DNA from: Pseudomonadota bacterium
GTDB lineage: Bacteria > Pseudomonadota > Gammaproteobacteria > Burkholderiales > Sulfuricellaceae
DNA: 53,830 bases
NCBI GenBank assembly: GCA_021801705.1
Contig: JAJYXP010000053.1
Coordinates: 1-53,830 of the forward strand
Reading direction: 5' to 3'
Shown: positions 33,148-42,497 of the stretch, piece by piece
Layout of the letters: each line of letters starts with the position of its first letter
Numbering within the stretch: the first letter of the stretch is position 1
Translations under genes and position numbers: made by a program
Notes under the pieces: model-generated
Database searches by the model: none
Seen by the model: only the letters and a program-made list of their open reading frames with translations
What the model was told of the DNA's origin: nothing

Positions 33148-33441
33148 TTATTCTTCCGGTTTGCGGTTTTTCTGGCTGGCTTTGTTGATCGACACGACCT
33201 TGGCTTTGTGCGGATCGTCGGTGAAATAAGGCTGTTCCTGTGCAAGACCGGCCTCTTCTGCCAGCTCGGTTTCCCTTGCCGAGATCAGCGCGAAACAGGC
33301 CTTGATGTCCTCGATGGTCTGCTGCGACAGCGGGTGATGCATGCCGGGTTGCGGCGTGGTGTCCTTGACGATATTGGCCAGCACCATGCGCATCATGCGC
33401 ATTACGCGCTGTTCCTTGGAAAGTTCAGTGTTGCCGATCAT
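33148..33441 (-). CDS. Conserved-looking protein of unknown function (second gene of pair)
   Basis: A 97-residue soluble protein, predicted mostly helical (KEQRVMRMMRMVLANIVKD, then IEDIKACFALISARETELAE), with a basic tail KASQKNRKPEE. I do not recognise it. Its ATG overlaps the stop of the upstream gene by 4 bp (33438-33441), so the two are translationally coupled. Confidence 0.7.
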   Translation of the reverse strand: MIGNTELSKEQRVMRMMRMVLANIVKDTTPQPGMHHPLSQQTIEDIKACFALISARETELAEEAGLAQEQPYFTDDPHKAKVVSINKASQKNRKPEE

Positions 33442-34055
33442 GACTGTTCATCCTTTTTTTCATTGAGTGCCGCACCCTTCAGGAATTCGTCGAATTCGCC
33501 CATGGAGATTTCCTCCACGTGCATGTTGTTCGTTGTCAGGTGGGGTGAAAGAAAGACACTGTCCTGCTCCAGAGGTTCTCCCGCGGTTTTCGCCGCTTCC
33601 AGCAAGGCGGGCGAGTCCTGTGCGGATGGATGTGCCTTGTCCTGCGGATACCGGGGCTGCTCTTCAAATTCGTAATCGGCTTGTTCCGGCCCGGGTACCT
33701 CGCTGTAGTCGGTCTTGAAGCGCCAGAAAACTGCGGGCACTTCGACAGAGAGTTTGTCCCGGACGAATTTTTTGATCTGAATCTCGATGATGTTTGAAAA
33801 CCGCAGTTTTTTCTGCGGCTCCACCTGGATCAGCACCACCGGCTGGTTGTCGTAGGCGATGGTATAGACCTTGAAGTTCTCCACGCCGCGCACTTCGAGG
33901 AACTGGTACGCAGCCTGGTTGATGGCCAGAAGCGTATCTTTGCCGATGGTTTTCTCTTTCCCTTTATTGAGGAAAGGAAAAAACGTGCCGGCAGCGACTA
34001 AAGGCGTGAAGTCGTGAGCGAGGTCGAGGAGCGGAAGAAATTCGGTCAGATTCAT
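33438..34055 (-). CDS. Protein of unknown function (first gene of pair)
   Basis: About 205 residues from the ATG at 34055 (MNLTEFLPLLDLAHDFTPLV); a TTG start at 34085 is possible. The first 125 residues look like a compact alpha/beta domain (VENFKVYTIAYDNQPVVLIQ, then KKLRFSNIIEIQIKKFVRDK). The rest is acidic and Pro/Glu-rich, probably disordered, ending in a helix EEISMGEFDEFLKG. No family is recognised. It is coupled to the 97-residue protein downstream and lies 150 bp after copZ on the same strand. Confidence 0.68.
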   Translation of the reverse strand: MNLTEFLPLLDLAHDFTPLVAAGTFFPFLNKGKEKTIGKDTLLAINQAAYQFLEVRGVENFKVYTIAYDNQPVVLIQVEPQKKLRFSNIIEIQIKKFVRDKLSVEVPAVFWRFKTDYSEVPGPEQADYEFEEQPRYPQDKAHPSAQDSPALLEAAKTAGEPLEQDSVFLSPHLTTNNMHVEEISMGEFDEFLKGAALNEKKDEQS

Positions 34056-34206
34056 TCTGGTGTAAATAAAACAGGACGGTTTCAATGACCAAGAGCAAAA
34101 AGCGCCTGGTTGGTCCGTATTTTACCGCTTTTTTGGCCCTATAGAATGACTATGTACCTGCAAAACCAGCAAAATCCGTTCTTGATCAGCCATTTTTTCG
34201 CTTCAG

Positions 34207-34437
34207 TTAGTCAAGCCCGGCAGATTCCTCGCCGACGACTTCATAACCGGCATCCCGGATCGCCTCCTTGAACTGGTCTACACGCGCCTTGGCGGCATCA
34301 TAGGCGATTGCCACTTGCCCGTTTTCCAGCGTGACATCCACTTCGGCGATGCCGGGAACAGGCTCCAAAACGTTTTTCACGCTGCGCACGCAGCCCATGC
34401 AAGTCATGCCTTTGACGGTAAGGATTACTTTTTCCAT
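34207..34437 (-). CDS. copZ: CopZ-like heavy-metal-associated (copper chaperone) protein
   Basis: A 76-residue HMA-domain protein. The Cu(I) site is MTCMGC in TVKGMTCMGCVRSVKNVLEP. It starts at 34437, where GGAGGAG lies 6-7 bases upstream; a longer frame to 34479 runs through a repeat. It follows copA by 64 bp on the same strand and probably hands copper to it. Confidence 0.92.
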   Translation of the reverse strand: MEKVILTVKGMTCMGCVRSVKNVLEPVPGIAEVDVTLENGQVAIAYDAAKARVDQFKEAIRDAGYEVVGEESAGLD

Positions 34438-34439
34438 TG

Positions 34440-34501
34440 TTATCTCCTCCGGGTTGGGAATGGGTGTGAATTTACCCATCGCCCATTATACTCATTGCTC
34501 A
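34440..34501. repeat. GGGCGATGGG-type repeat between copA and copZ
   Basis: On the minus strand, GAGCAATGAGTATAATGGGC then GATGGG faces CACCCATTCCC. It is related to the repeat between nrtB and nrtD. Confidence 0.5.
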
Positions 34502-36886
34502 TCACTCGATTCGCGCCTTCCACCTTTTCAGCAGCAGCGAGTTGCTTACCACCGACACCGAGCTCATCGCCATCGCCGCGCCGGCAATGACCGGATTGAG
34601 CATGCCGAGCGCCGCCAGGGGTATGCCCAGCACATTGTAGATGAAGGCGAAAAACAGGTTCTGCCGGATTTTTTTCAGGGTGGCGCGGGACAAATCAATC
34701 GCATCCGCCACGCTGCCCAGGTCGCTGCGCATCAGGGTAACATCTGCCGCTTCGATCGCCACGTCGGCGCCGCTGCCGACGGCGAAGCCGACATCGGCCG
34801 CTGCCAGTGCCGGGGCGTCGTTGATGCCGTCCCCGGCCATGCCCACCACTTTTCCCTGATTTCTGAGTTTCTCGACTTCCTCCGCCTTGTCTTGCGGCAG
34901 CACCTCGGCAAGATAGCGGTCGACACCCGCCTGCGCGGCGATGGCGCCGGCGGTGGCGGCGTTGTCGCCGGTCAGCATCACCACCTCGATACCTATTTCC
35001 TGCAGCCGTGCCACGGCGCGGGCCGAGCTTGCGCGCAGCACGTCGGCAATGGCGAGATAACCCAGAACGTTTTGCCCGCCGCCGAGCGCGATGACCGTTT
35101 TGCCTTGTTCCTGCAGGCGGGCAACGGTGTCTTCATCCACTTTCAGCCCCTGCCCGGCAAGGAAGGCGGGGGAGCCGAGCTGGTAAAGCCGCCCTCCAAC
35201 ATTGCCCTGCACGCCCTTGCCGGTCACGGCGGCGAATCCGGTGACGCTGCCAGGCGTCATGCCTGCTTCTGCAGCGCGTGCCAGCACCGCTTTCGCGAGG
35301 GGATGCTGGGAACCTTGCTCCAGGGCGGCGGCAAGCCGGAGCACTTCATCCGGGCTGACATGTTCCGCCGCTACGATGTCCGTCACCGTGGGGCGGCCTT
35401 CGGTCAGGGTGCCGGTTTTGTCCACCACCAGGGTGCTGATTTTTCCCGCCCGTTCCAGCGCTTCTGCATTCTTGATCAGAATGCCCGCTTTTGCGCCGTT
35501 GCCCGTGCCCACCATGATCGCGGTGGGCGTAGCCAGACCCAAGGCGCAGGGACAGGCAATCACCAGCACCGCCACGGCGTTGATCAGCGCTGCGGCGAAA
35601 TCGCCGCTTAAGCCCCACCACAGGCCGAAGGTGATAAAGCTGACCATGACCACCACCGGCACGAAAACGCCGGAGATGGCATCCGCCAGCCGCTGGATCG
35701 GCGCCTTCGAGCCCTGGGCCTGCTCCACCAGGCGGATGATGCCGGCCAGCACGGTATGGGAGCCCACGCCGGTGGCGCGGCATTTCAGCATTCCCTCCTG
35801 GTTCTGCGTCGCGGCGTATACTTTCGCCCCCGTTTCCTTGGCTACCGGCAGGCTTTCCCCGGTCAGCATGGCTTCGCCCACGCTGGAGCGGCCTTCGAGC
35901 ACCTCGCCGTCGACCGGGATGTTCTCGCCGGCGCGAACGATGAACACGTCGCCGAGCTTGAGGCTGGCGGCGTCGACCTCGACGATTTCGCCGTCGCGCT
36001 CGACCCGCGCGGTTTTCGGCTGCAGCTTGATCAGCTCCTCGATCGCCGCCGAGGTGCCGGCCTTGGCGCGCGCCTCCAGCAGCTTGCCCAGCAGCACCAG
36101 GGTGACGACGGCGGCGCCGGCCTCGAAATACACGTGCTGGTCGAGGCCGAACAGGGTAATGGCAGCGCTGAGGAAATACGCCATGCTGGTGCCGAGCGCC
36201 ACCAGCACGTCCATGTTCGCGCCGCCGCCGCGCAGGGCGTGCCAGGCGCCGACATAAAAACGCTTGCCCGCCCAGAACTGCACCGGCGTGGCGAGCAGCC
36301 ATTGCAGCCAGCGCGGCAGGAGGTCTACGTGCTGCCCGGCGAACATCGCGCCCATCTGCGCCACCAGCGGCAGGGTGAGGAGGGCGGCAATCCAGAATAT
36401 GCGCAGTTCTTTCCGGTAAGCCGCGGAGCGGCGCTGCTTTTCCTCTTCGCGGCTGATGCCGAGCGATTCGTGGGCGCCATAGCCGGCCTTGACCACGGCG
36501 GCGATCAGCGTTTCCAGCGTGGCAGCGCCCGGTGCGACGCGGATTCGGGCTTTTTCGGTGGCGAAATTGACCACGGCGCTAACCCCCTCGATCCGGTTCA
36601 GCACCTTCTCGATGCGCGCGGCACAGGCGGCGCAGGTCATGCCTTCCAGTGCCAGCACCAGTTCCCGGTCCGGCACGGAAAACCCGGTTTTCTGGATGGC
36701 TTGCACCAGCCCGGCGGGCGCGGCCAGCGCCGGGTCGAATTCGATGTGCGCCTTTTCGCTGGCAAGGTTGACCGCGGCCTTCACGCCGGGCAGCTTGTTG
36801 AGGTTCTTTTCGAGGCGCGCCGAACAGGCGGCGCAGGTCATGCCTTCGATCTGAAGTTCGATATGCTGGGAGGAGGGGGTGCTCAT
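34502..36886 (-). CDS. copA: Copper-exporting P1B-type ATPase
   Basis: A 794-residue Cu(I) efflux ATPase. Two N-terminal HMA domains carry [13 protein letters not shown] (Cys18, Cys21) and [13 protein letters not shown] (Cys85, Cys88). The membrane CPC site is in [20 protein letters not shown], the phosphorylation site in [15 protein letters not shown], and the hinge in [20 protein letters not shown]. It pumps Cu(I) out of the cytoplasm. No CueR-type regulator is next to it in the window. Confidence 0.95.
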   Translation of the reverse strand: MSTPSSQHIELQIEGMTCAACSARLEKNLNKLPGVKAAVNLASEKAHIEFDPALAAPAGLVQAIQKTGFSVPDRELVLALEGMTCAACAARIEKVLNRIEGVSAVVNFATEKARIRVAPGAATLETLIAAVVKAGYGAHESLGISREEEKQRRSAAYRKELRIFWIAALLTLPLVAQMGAMFAGQHVDLLPRWLQWLLATPVQFWAGKRFYVGAWHALRGGGANMDVLVALGTSMAYFLSAAITLFGLDQHVYFEAGAAVVTLVLLGKLLEARAKAGTSAAIEELIKLQPKTARVERDGEIVEVDAASLKLGDVFIVRAGENIPVDGEVLEGRSSVGEAMLTGESLPVAKETGAKVYAATQNQEGMLKCRATGVGSHTVLAGIIRLVEQAQGSKAPIQRLADAISGVFVPVVVMVSFITFGLWWGLSGDFAAALINAVAVLVIACPCALGLATPTAIMVGTGNGAKAGILIKNAEALERAGKISTLVVDKTGTLTEGRPTVTDIVAAEHVSPDEVLRLAAALEQGSQHPLAKAVLARAAEAGMTPGSVTGFAAVTGKGVQGNVGGRLYQLGSPAFLAGQGLKVDEDTVARLQEQGKTVIALGGGQNVLGYLAIADVLRASSARAVARLQEIGIEVVMLTGDNAATAGAIAAQAGVDRYLAEVLPQDKAEEVEKLRNQGKVVGMAGDGINDAPALAAADVGFAVGSGADVAIEAADVTLMRSDLGSVADAIDLSRATLKKIRQNLFFAFIYNVLGIPLAALGMLNPVIAGAAMAMSSVSVVSNSLLLKRWKARIE

Positions 36887-36978
36887 GCAGATGGATTCTA
36901 CCTCATCCGCACATTCCGCCGCGCCTCTCTACTGAGGTATAGCCTGAAAAAATCAATAATCATAAAAACGGCTATTAT

Positions 36979-37106
36979 CCACAGATTAACACGGATTAAC
37001 ACATATAAAACAATGTGTTGCGTGAAGTTTGCCATTCATCTGGAAGGTGCTTGAGATGAGAAAGGTAACCCATTGATAATCTGTGTACATCTGTGTTAAT
37101 CCGTGG
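36979..37106. repeat. Long inverted repeat upstream of phnF
   Basis: CCACAGATTAACACGGATTA at the left and near-complementary TGTACATCTGTGTTAATCCG then TGG at the right. The design resembles the repeat after rimO, but the sequence differs. Confidence 0.6.
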
Positions 37107-37354
37107 CTGAACTGCTTTTTCTAGGATAATTCATTCGACCTCACCGCGGCCATATAAGTCTGATGGGGGGAACACGCTAAAATCCGAGAAAAGAACGGGG
37201 TGCTGTTTTCGTACATTTTAAGCCATTTCTGCTCGCGAACTCATGGGCAAACCGGTCTTCAGTTTGCTGAAACGCTTTAATTGACAATCCACTTGACCGC
37301 CATCTTAGAAAAAAATTCAGGGCGCAATCGGAGTAGTGATCAAAAATTTCCCTA

Positions 37355-37379
37355 CTTTGTTCACATTACTGTAACAAAG
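37355..37379. promoter_or_regulatory. Candidate operator of the phn operon
   Basis: CTTTGTT and AACAAAG form a perfect 7-bp inverted repeat around an 11-base centre, 45 bp before phnF. The centre TTCACATTACTGTAACA also resembles two 11-bp-spaced Pho-box halves (TTCACAT, CTGTAAC). It could be a PhnF site, a PhoB site, or both. Confidence 0.45.
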
Positions 37380-37424
37380 ACCCCTTAGACTCGACTCTCA
37401 TTAAATTAACAGAGAGATGTCTAG

Positions 37425-38153
37425 ATGAGTCTTGTTGCGATAAACCGGCACAGCGGCGAAACAGTTTACAGCCAGATAGCCCGCTCGCTGGAAGAAGAAA
37501 TTCAGCGATTCCATCAGGCCGGAGATTTCCTGCCTTCCGAACAGGAGCTGGCCGTGCGTTTTGCCGTCAATCGTCATACCGTGCGCCGCGCCATCGAGCA
37601 ATTGATCGAGAACGGTCTGGTCGAGCGCCAGCATGGGAAAGGCACCTTGGTTCTGGATACGCCGCTGGACTACGCTATCGGCAAAGCCACGCGCTTTACC
37701 GAGACGCTGGAGTCAATCGGCAAAACCACCAGCAGCGAAATTGTCCGCAAGTTAATCATCCCTGCCAGAGACGGTGTTGCGCAACGCCTGCAACTGACCG
37801 GGAATGAGAATGTTATTTGGATCGAATCGCTGCGCTGCGCGGATGACAAACCTATCTGCGTGATTTCCCATTTTCTGCCGCAGGGCCGATTCCCGGATCT
37901 GTTCGAACAATACTCAGACGGTTCCTTGCATGAGTTCATTCATAACCACCATGGCATATTGCTGCGCCGTACGGAAAGTCTTGTCACGGCGGAGCTCCCC
38001 CAGGGAGACGATGCGGCGCTGCTTGGTATGCCGCCGAACCGGCCTCTGCTGCGGGTAAAAAGCGTAAACGTAAGCGAGCGGGATGGTACCCCGCTCGAAT
38101 ACGCCCTTACCCGGTTTCGCGCGGACCGGATCCAACTGCGCATCAACCCCTGA
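37425..38153 (+). CDS. phnF: PhnF, GntR/HutC-family regulator of phosphonate metabolism
   Basis: A 242-residue regulator. The N-terminal GntR winged helix is YSQIARSLEEEIQRFHQAGD then LAVRFAVNRHTVRRAIEQL. The C-terminal UTRA ligand-binding domain runs from about residue 95 to 240, ending YALTRFRADRIQLRI. It is the first gene of the phn operon, 37 bp before phnD, and probably represses it in the absence of substrate. Confidence 0.93.
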   Translation: MSLVAINRHSGETVYSQIARSLEEEIQRFHQAGDFLPSEQELAVRFAVNRHTVRRAIEQLIENGLVERQHGKGTLVLDTPLDYAIGKATRFTETLESIGKTTSSEIVRKLIIPARDGVAQRLQLTGNENVIWIESLRCADDKPICVISHFLPQGRFPDLFEQYSDGSLHEFIHNHHGILLRRTESLVTAELPQGDDAALLGMPPNRPLLRVKSVNVSERDGTPLEYALTRFRADRIQLRINP

Positions 38154-38190
38154 TTTCGCAACCTCACCCCAACCCTGAAGGAGCACTCAA

Positions 38191-39060
38191 ATGTATATGA
38201 AGAAACTGATTTCCGCCAGCGTCGCCGCTGCTATCTTGACTGCGGCCAGCGCACAGGTTCTCGCCAAGGACATCATCATGGGCCTGATTCCGGCCGAGAA
38301 CAACGAGGAAATGGTCGCCAAATTCGAGCCCATGCGCGCCCTCCTGGAGAAGAAACTGGGCCGGAAAGTGAAAGTGTTTACCGCCACCGACTACACCGGC
38401 GTGATCGAGGGGATGAAGAAAAAGCGCGTCGACATCGCCTGGTTCGGCCCGCTGGCTTATTACCTCGCAGAGCAGGAAGCCGGTGCCGAGGCATTCGCGG
38501 TCGGCGTGCGGGACAACGGCAAGAGTACCTATCGCAGCATTTTCGTGGTGCCCGGCGATTCTCCCGCCAAGTCGCTGAAGGACCTGAAAGGCAAAAGCGT
38601 TGCCTTCGTTGATCCCGCTTCGGCCAGCGGCGGGCTGATGCCGGCCTACATGGTCAAGAAAGAAACGGGAATGATGCCGGAGCAGTTCTTCGGCAAGTTT
38701 ACCTATGCCGGCTCCCATGATGCCGCCGAGCTCGCCGTCAAGAACAAGACTGTTGATGCTGCCGCCGACAACGACATCACCTACCCGAAGATGCTCGCCA
38801 AGGGGCTGATTACCAAGGAATCCAACCGCGTGCTGCTGGAGTCCCCTGATCTGCCAGGCTCGCCGCTCACCTACCGCAAAGACCTGCCGGTCGAGTTGAA
38901 GACAAAGATGCGGGAAGCGATCCTCGCCGCCCACAATGAAATCAAAGTGACCGGCTACGGCAGCATCATTCGCTACGACGCGGTGAAGCCGGCCGATTAT
39001 CAGGTGATCCGCGACATGGTGAAGGAACTCGGTCTGAAGAAAGAGCAGATGCTCAAGTAA
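38191..39060 (+). CDS. phnD: Phosphonate ABC transporter substrate-binding protein
   Basis: A 289-residue periplasmic binding protein with a signal peptide (MKKLISASVAAAILTAASA, cleavage before KD). Conserved parts are IIMGLIPAENNEEMVAKFEP, DIAWFGPLAYYLAEQEAG and FVDPASASGGLMPAYM. It captures alkylphosphonates such as 2-aminoethylphosphonate for PhnC-E. GAAGGAG precedes the ATG at 38191; MKK at 38197 may be the actual start. Confidence 0.94.
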   Translation: MYMKKLISASVAAAILTAASAQVLAKDIIMGLIPAENNEEMVAKFEPMRALLEKKLGRKVKVFTATDYTGVIEGMKKKRVDIAWFGPLAYYLAEQEAGAEAFAVGVRDNGKSTYRSIFVVPGDSPAKSLKDLKGKSVAFVDPASASGGLMPAYMVKKETGMMPEQFFGKFTYAGSHDAAELAVKNKTVDAAADNDITYPKMLAKGLITKESNRVLLESPDLPGSPLTYRKDLPVELKTKMREAILAAHNEIKVTGYGSIIRYDAVKPADYQVIRDMVKELGLKKEQMLK

Positions 39061-39115
39061 CCCGGACGGGGTGGGCGACTCTCGTTGTCTGCCCCGTCTC
39101 ATCAAGGAGGTAATC

Positions 39116-39895
39116 ATGTCTACAATTTCGATTGAATCCGTGACGAAGCGTTTTCCGAACGGCTTCGAAGCGCTCAAAGGCATCAACACCGAGATCGCCG
39201 CCGGCAGTTTCACCGTCATTCTCGGGCCGAGCGGTGCCGGTAAATCCACCCTGTTGCGGCTGATGAACGGCCTCGAAACTCCCACCGGGGGAAGTGTAAG
39301 TATTGCCGGTGAAACACTGGGGAAGGCTAATTTGCGCAAGGTGCGCGTTCACGTCGCCATGGTGTTCCAGCAATTCAATCTGGTCGAGCGCCTGTCGGTG
39401 GCTACGAACGTCCTTACCGGTCGGCTCGCACAGCGTTCCTGGTTCGGCAGCGTGTTCTATCTGTTTCGCAATGAGGACATGGATATCACCAGGGAAGCAT
39501 TGGCGCGCGTCGGGCTCACCGACAAGGCCTGGAGCCGGGCCGACAAGCTCTCTGGCGGGCAGCAGCAGCGCGTGGGTATCGCCCGCGCGCTGGCCCAGCG
39601 GCCCAAGGTGATTCTGGCCGACGAACCAGTGGCGAGCCTGGATCCGGTTTCCAGCGAGGAGATCATGGGCTTGCTGCGTGAAATCTGCGACCGCGATGGC
39701 ATCACCATCGTCGTCAACCTGCATCAGGTGGATCTGGCCAAGCGTTTCGCCGATCGCATCATCGGCATGAACAGCGGTCGCGTGGTGTTCGACGGCGCCT
39801 CCGCCGAACTGTCGCCGCAGGCCCTGCGTACCATTTATCAACGCGAAGGCATTGAACATGACAACAGTCTCGATCTGGCGCTGGCCTACGCCTAA
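39116..39895 (+). CDS. phnC: Phosphonate ABC transporter ATP-binding protein
   Basis: A 259-residue ABC ATPase. Walker A is GPSGAGKST, the signature LSGGQQQRVGIARAL, Walker B VILADEPVASLD. AAGGAGG precedes the ATG by 6 bases. Its end overlaps the first phnE by 38 bp. Confidence 0.95.
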   Translation: MSTISIESVTKRFPNGFEALKGINTEIAAGSFTVILGPSGAGKSTLLRLMNGLETPTGGSVSIAGETLGKANLRKVRVHVAMVFQQFNLVERLSVATNVLTGRLAQRSWFGSVFYLFRNEDMDITREALARVGLTDKAWSRADKLSGGQQQRVGIARALAQRPKVILADEPVASLDPVSSEEIMGLLREICDRDGITIVVNLHQVDLAKRFADRIIGMNSGRVVFDGASAELSPQALRTIYQREGIEHDNSLDLALAYA

Positions 39896-40673
39896 CGGCT
39901 TGCCGCCGCTGCCGCTGGTCGCGTCGTTGTGCGCGGTGCTCGGGGCGATGTGGCTGACGGCGCCGCTGGTGGAGGTGGATTTTGTCCGCCTCCTCGGCTC
40001 GCTGGGCAAAATGGCCGCCTTCGCCGGGCAGCTGTTTGTCGAACCGGACTGGGCGTATCTTCCCCAATTGTTCGACAAGATGCTGGAAACCATCGAAATG
40101 ACCTTCCTGGCAACCATGATCGCCGTGGTTGTCAGTCTGCCTTTAGGCCTGCTTGCCGCGCGCAATGCGACGCCGCATGTGCTGGTCTATCGGTTGACCC
40201 GTGACCTGCTGAGCCTGATGCGCGCCTTGCCGGAGCTGGTGTGGGCGCTGGTCTTCGTCTCGGCCGTTGGGCTGGGTCCCTTGCCTGGGGTAATGGCGCT
40301 GGCTTTCGTGACGGTCGGCTTCATGGGCAAGTTTTTTGCCGAATCCATCGAGGTGGTCGATCACCGGCCCGTGGAGGGCGTTGCCGCCCACGGCGCGGGA
40401 TGGCTGCAAGTGCGCTTTTTCGCCATGCTGCCTCAGGCGCTGCCGGATTTCGCCGGCACGGTGATGTACATCCTCGACCACAACCTGCGCGCGGCCACCA
40501 TTCTCGGGCTGGTCGGCGCGGGCGGGATAGGCTACGACCTGGTGATGTCCATGCGCCTGTTCCAGTACGACCGGCTGCTGCCCATCGCGATCGCGATTTA
40601 TCTGGTGGTGACCTTGCTGGACCGCCTTTCCGATCAGTTACGCAGCCGCATTATTCACGGGGCACGGAAATGA
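39858..40673 (+). CDS. phnE: Phosphonate ABC transporter permease 1
   Basis: A 271-residue permease with about six membrane helices. The ABC motif is EGVAAHGAGWLQVRFFAMLP and the C-terminal LGLVGAGGIGYDLVMSMRLF is typical of PhnE. It starts at the ATG 39858 inside the end of phnC; a TTG two codons earlier is also open. It forms a heterodimeric channel with the next gene product. Confidence 0.93.
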   Translation: MTTVSIWRWPTPNGLPPLPLVASLCAVLGAMWLTAPLVEVDFVRLLGSLGKMAAFAGQLFVEPDWAYLPQLFDKMLETIEMTFLATMIAVVVSLPLGLLAARNATPHVLVYRLTRDLLSLMRALPELVWALVFVSAVGLGPLPGVMALAFVTVGFMGKFFAESIEVVDHRPVEGVAAHGAGWLQVRFFAMLPQALPDFAGTVMYILDHNLRAATILGLVGAGGIGYDLVMSMRLFQYDRLLPIAIAIYLVVTLLDRLSDQLRSRIIHGARK

Positions 40674-41476
40674 ACATGAAACCGACACAAGCGGTTCCTT
40701 CGGCCACGGCATTGCCGCCCAAGCCGCGCAATCTATTTCCGGTCTGGCTGGCGACGGTGCTGGCGGTGTTGTGGCTGATCGTGCGCGATCTAGAGATTTC
40801 GTTCGAGACGCTCGCCTACGGCGTGGCGGACATGGGCGAATATTTCAGCCGCTACCGTGAGCCCGACTTCTCCAACTTGTCTAGATATATGGAACTGATG
40901 GGGGTCACGCTGGCGACCGCCCTGTGGGGCACGGTGTTCGCTCTGGTCGTGGCGTTTTTCCTGGCGCCGCTGGCGGCGCGCAACTTTACGCCGCATCCGC
41001 TGGCCTACCGTGCGGCGCGCGAAGCGCTGAATTTCATGCGCGCCATGCCCGACCTGCTGCTGGCCCTGATCTTCGTGGCTGCCCTCGGATTGGGGCCGCT
41101 GCCGGGAGCGCTGGCGCTGGGGGTGCATACCGCCGGTTTCCTCGGCAAGTTCTTCGCCGAAAGCCTGGAGCGCGTCGACCAGGGGGTCTATGAGGGTGTC
41201 GCGGCAACCGGCGCGAATTTCCCGCAGCGCGTCATGTACGCCGGCTGGCCTTCCATCCTGCGCGAAGCACTGGGCTATGTGCTCTACATCCTGGACCGCA
41301 ACGTGCGCATGGCCTCGGTACTCGGCCTGGTGGGCGCCGGCGGCATCGGGCTGGCCTTGCACGACACGCTGAGACTGTTCGATTACGGTCAGTCGGCGGC
41401 GCTGATCCTGGTCATCCTGGCGACTATTTTGATTATCGACTACGCCTCGGCGTGGCTGCGACGGAGATTGGGTTGA
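40670..41476 (+). CDS. phnE: Phosphonate ABC transporter permease 2
   Basis: A 268-residue paralogue of the preceding permease. Its ATG overlaps that gene's stop (ATGA). It has the same PhnE features, including EGVAATGANFPQRVMYAGWP and LGLVGAGGIGLALHDTLRLF. Two phnE genes in tandem are common outside enterobacteria. Confidence 0.93.
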   Translation: MNMKPTQAVPSATALPPKPRNLFPVWLATVLAVLWLIVRDLEISFETLAYGVADMGEYFSRYREPDFSNLSRYMELMGVTLATALWGTVFALVVAFFLAPLAARNFTPHPLAYRAAREALNFMRAMPDLLLALIFVAALGLGPLPGALALGVHTAGFLGKFFAESLERVDQGVYEGVAATGANFPQRVMYAGWPSILREALGYVLYILDRNVRMASVLGLVGAGGIGLALHDTLRLFDYGQSAALILVILATILIIDYASAWLRRRLG

Positions 41477-41943
41477 TGCATATTCCACGAAAAGACTGGC
41501 TGCGGGTCCTCACCGCGCATCCGGTGGCGGCCCTGGCCGAATTATCCGGGCGGCTGGCCGCGGGGTGGACGCTGACTTATCTGGCGCTACCCCAGGCTGG
41601 CCTGGGGCTGCTCAAGCTGCGCGACGGCGCATTTCACGAACCCTATTACCTGGGCGAATTTCCCATTGCCTGTTGCCGGGTGCGGGTGCAATTGCCCGGC
41701 GATGTAGCGGTGGAAGGGGCAGCGCAGGTGATGGCGGACGCCCCTGCTCTTGCCCAGGCGCTGGCTGTGCTCGATGCGATTCTCGCTGCCCGCTTGCCTG
41801 GCTGGCAGGAAGTGGCGGCGCTGGCTAATGAAGGCGCTTCAAAACGCGCTGAGGAAGACCGTCGGCGTCGCGCCATGCTGGCCGGAACGCGAGTGGATTT
41901 CGCCCTGCTCGGGGCAACAGAAGAGGATGAAGATGAATATTGA
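41476..41943 (+). CDS. phnG: C-P lyase subunit PhnG
   Basis: A 155-residue PhnG, a core subunit of the C-P lyase complex (PhnGHIJ). Markers are RKDWLRVLTAHP and FHEPYYLGEFPIACCRVRVQ. PhnGHI with PhnL attaches the phosphonate to ATP-derived ribose. Its start overlaps the phnE stop by one base (TGATG). The acidic end (EEDEDEY) overlaps phnH. Confidence 0.94.
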   Translation: MHIPRKDWLRVLTAHPVAALAELSGRLAAGWTLTYLALPQAGLGLLKLRDGAFHEPYYLGEFPIACCRVRVQLPGDVAVEGAAQVMADAPALAQALAVLDAILAARLPGWQEVAALANEGASKRAEEDRRRRAMLAGTRVDFALLGATEEDEDEY

Positions 41944-42496
41944 AGCCATTTGGCAGGCGCAAACCCAGCAAGCGCTGTTCCGCGAAATGCTGGAAGCCAT
42001 GGCGCGGCCAGGCACGGTGCGCGATCTGGCGCACCATCTGGAGGGTGCGAACGCATTGCGCGGCCTGCTGGCCACGCTGATGGATGGCAGCACGACTCTC
42101 GCCGACCCGCATGGGCTGGTGCATGACGCCGACCGGGTGCTGCTTCAGGCAGCGTTGGACATGCCGGAGCGGGCGCGCTTCGTTGCCGTCGATGGCGAAC
42201 GTGCGCCGGATTTCCAGCCGGCGCTGGGCACGCTGGCCAGCCCCGAACTCGGCGCGACGCTGGTGATCGTGGTTGACGCTCTCGACGCGGGTTCGTTGAC
42301 GCTTGATCTGACCGGCCCCGGGGTCGAATCGGTCAAACGGCTGGCCTGCGCCGGCCTACATCCGGACTGGATCGCTGCGCGTGAAGAGTGGAACGCCGAT
42401 TTCCCCCTCGGCGTGGACCTGATTCTGGTCGACAAGACGAAGCTGGCGGCTATGCCGCGCACCACCCGGATCAACGTTTTAGCTGAGGTGCACTGA
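41933..42496 (+). CDS. phnH: C-P lyase subunit PhnH
   Basis: A 187-residue PhnH, which pairs structurally with PhnG in the core complex. It begins IEAIWQAQTQQALFREMLEA and has ARPGTVRDL. I start it at 41933, where AGAGG is 6 bases upstream; the ATG at 41927 is too close. It overlaps phnG by 11 bp. Confidence 0.93.
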   Translation: MNIEAIWQAQTQQALFREMLEAMARPGTVRDLAHHLEGANALRGLLATLMDGSTTLADPHGLVHDADRVLLQAALDMPERARFVAVDGERAPDFQPALGTLASPELGATLVIVVDALDAGSLTLDLTGPGVESVKRLACAGLHPDWIAAREEWNADFPLGVDLILVDKTKLAAMPRTTRINVLAEVH

Positions 42497-42497
42497 A

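Larger units (their letters stand above)
36887..37424. other. Intergenic region between copA and phnF
   Basis: This divergent promoter region contains the long inverted repeat at 36979-37106 and the candidate phn operator at 37355-37379. The middle part (37107-37354) has no recognisable feature beyond low GC. Confidence 0.5.
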
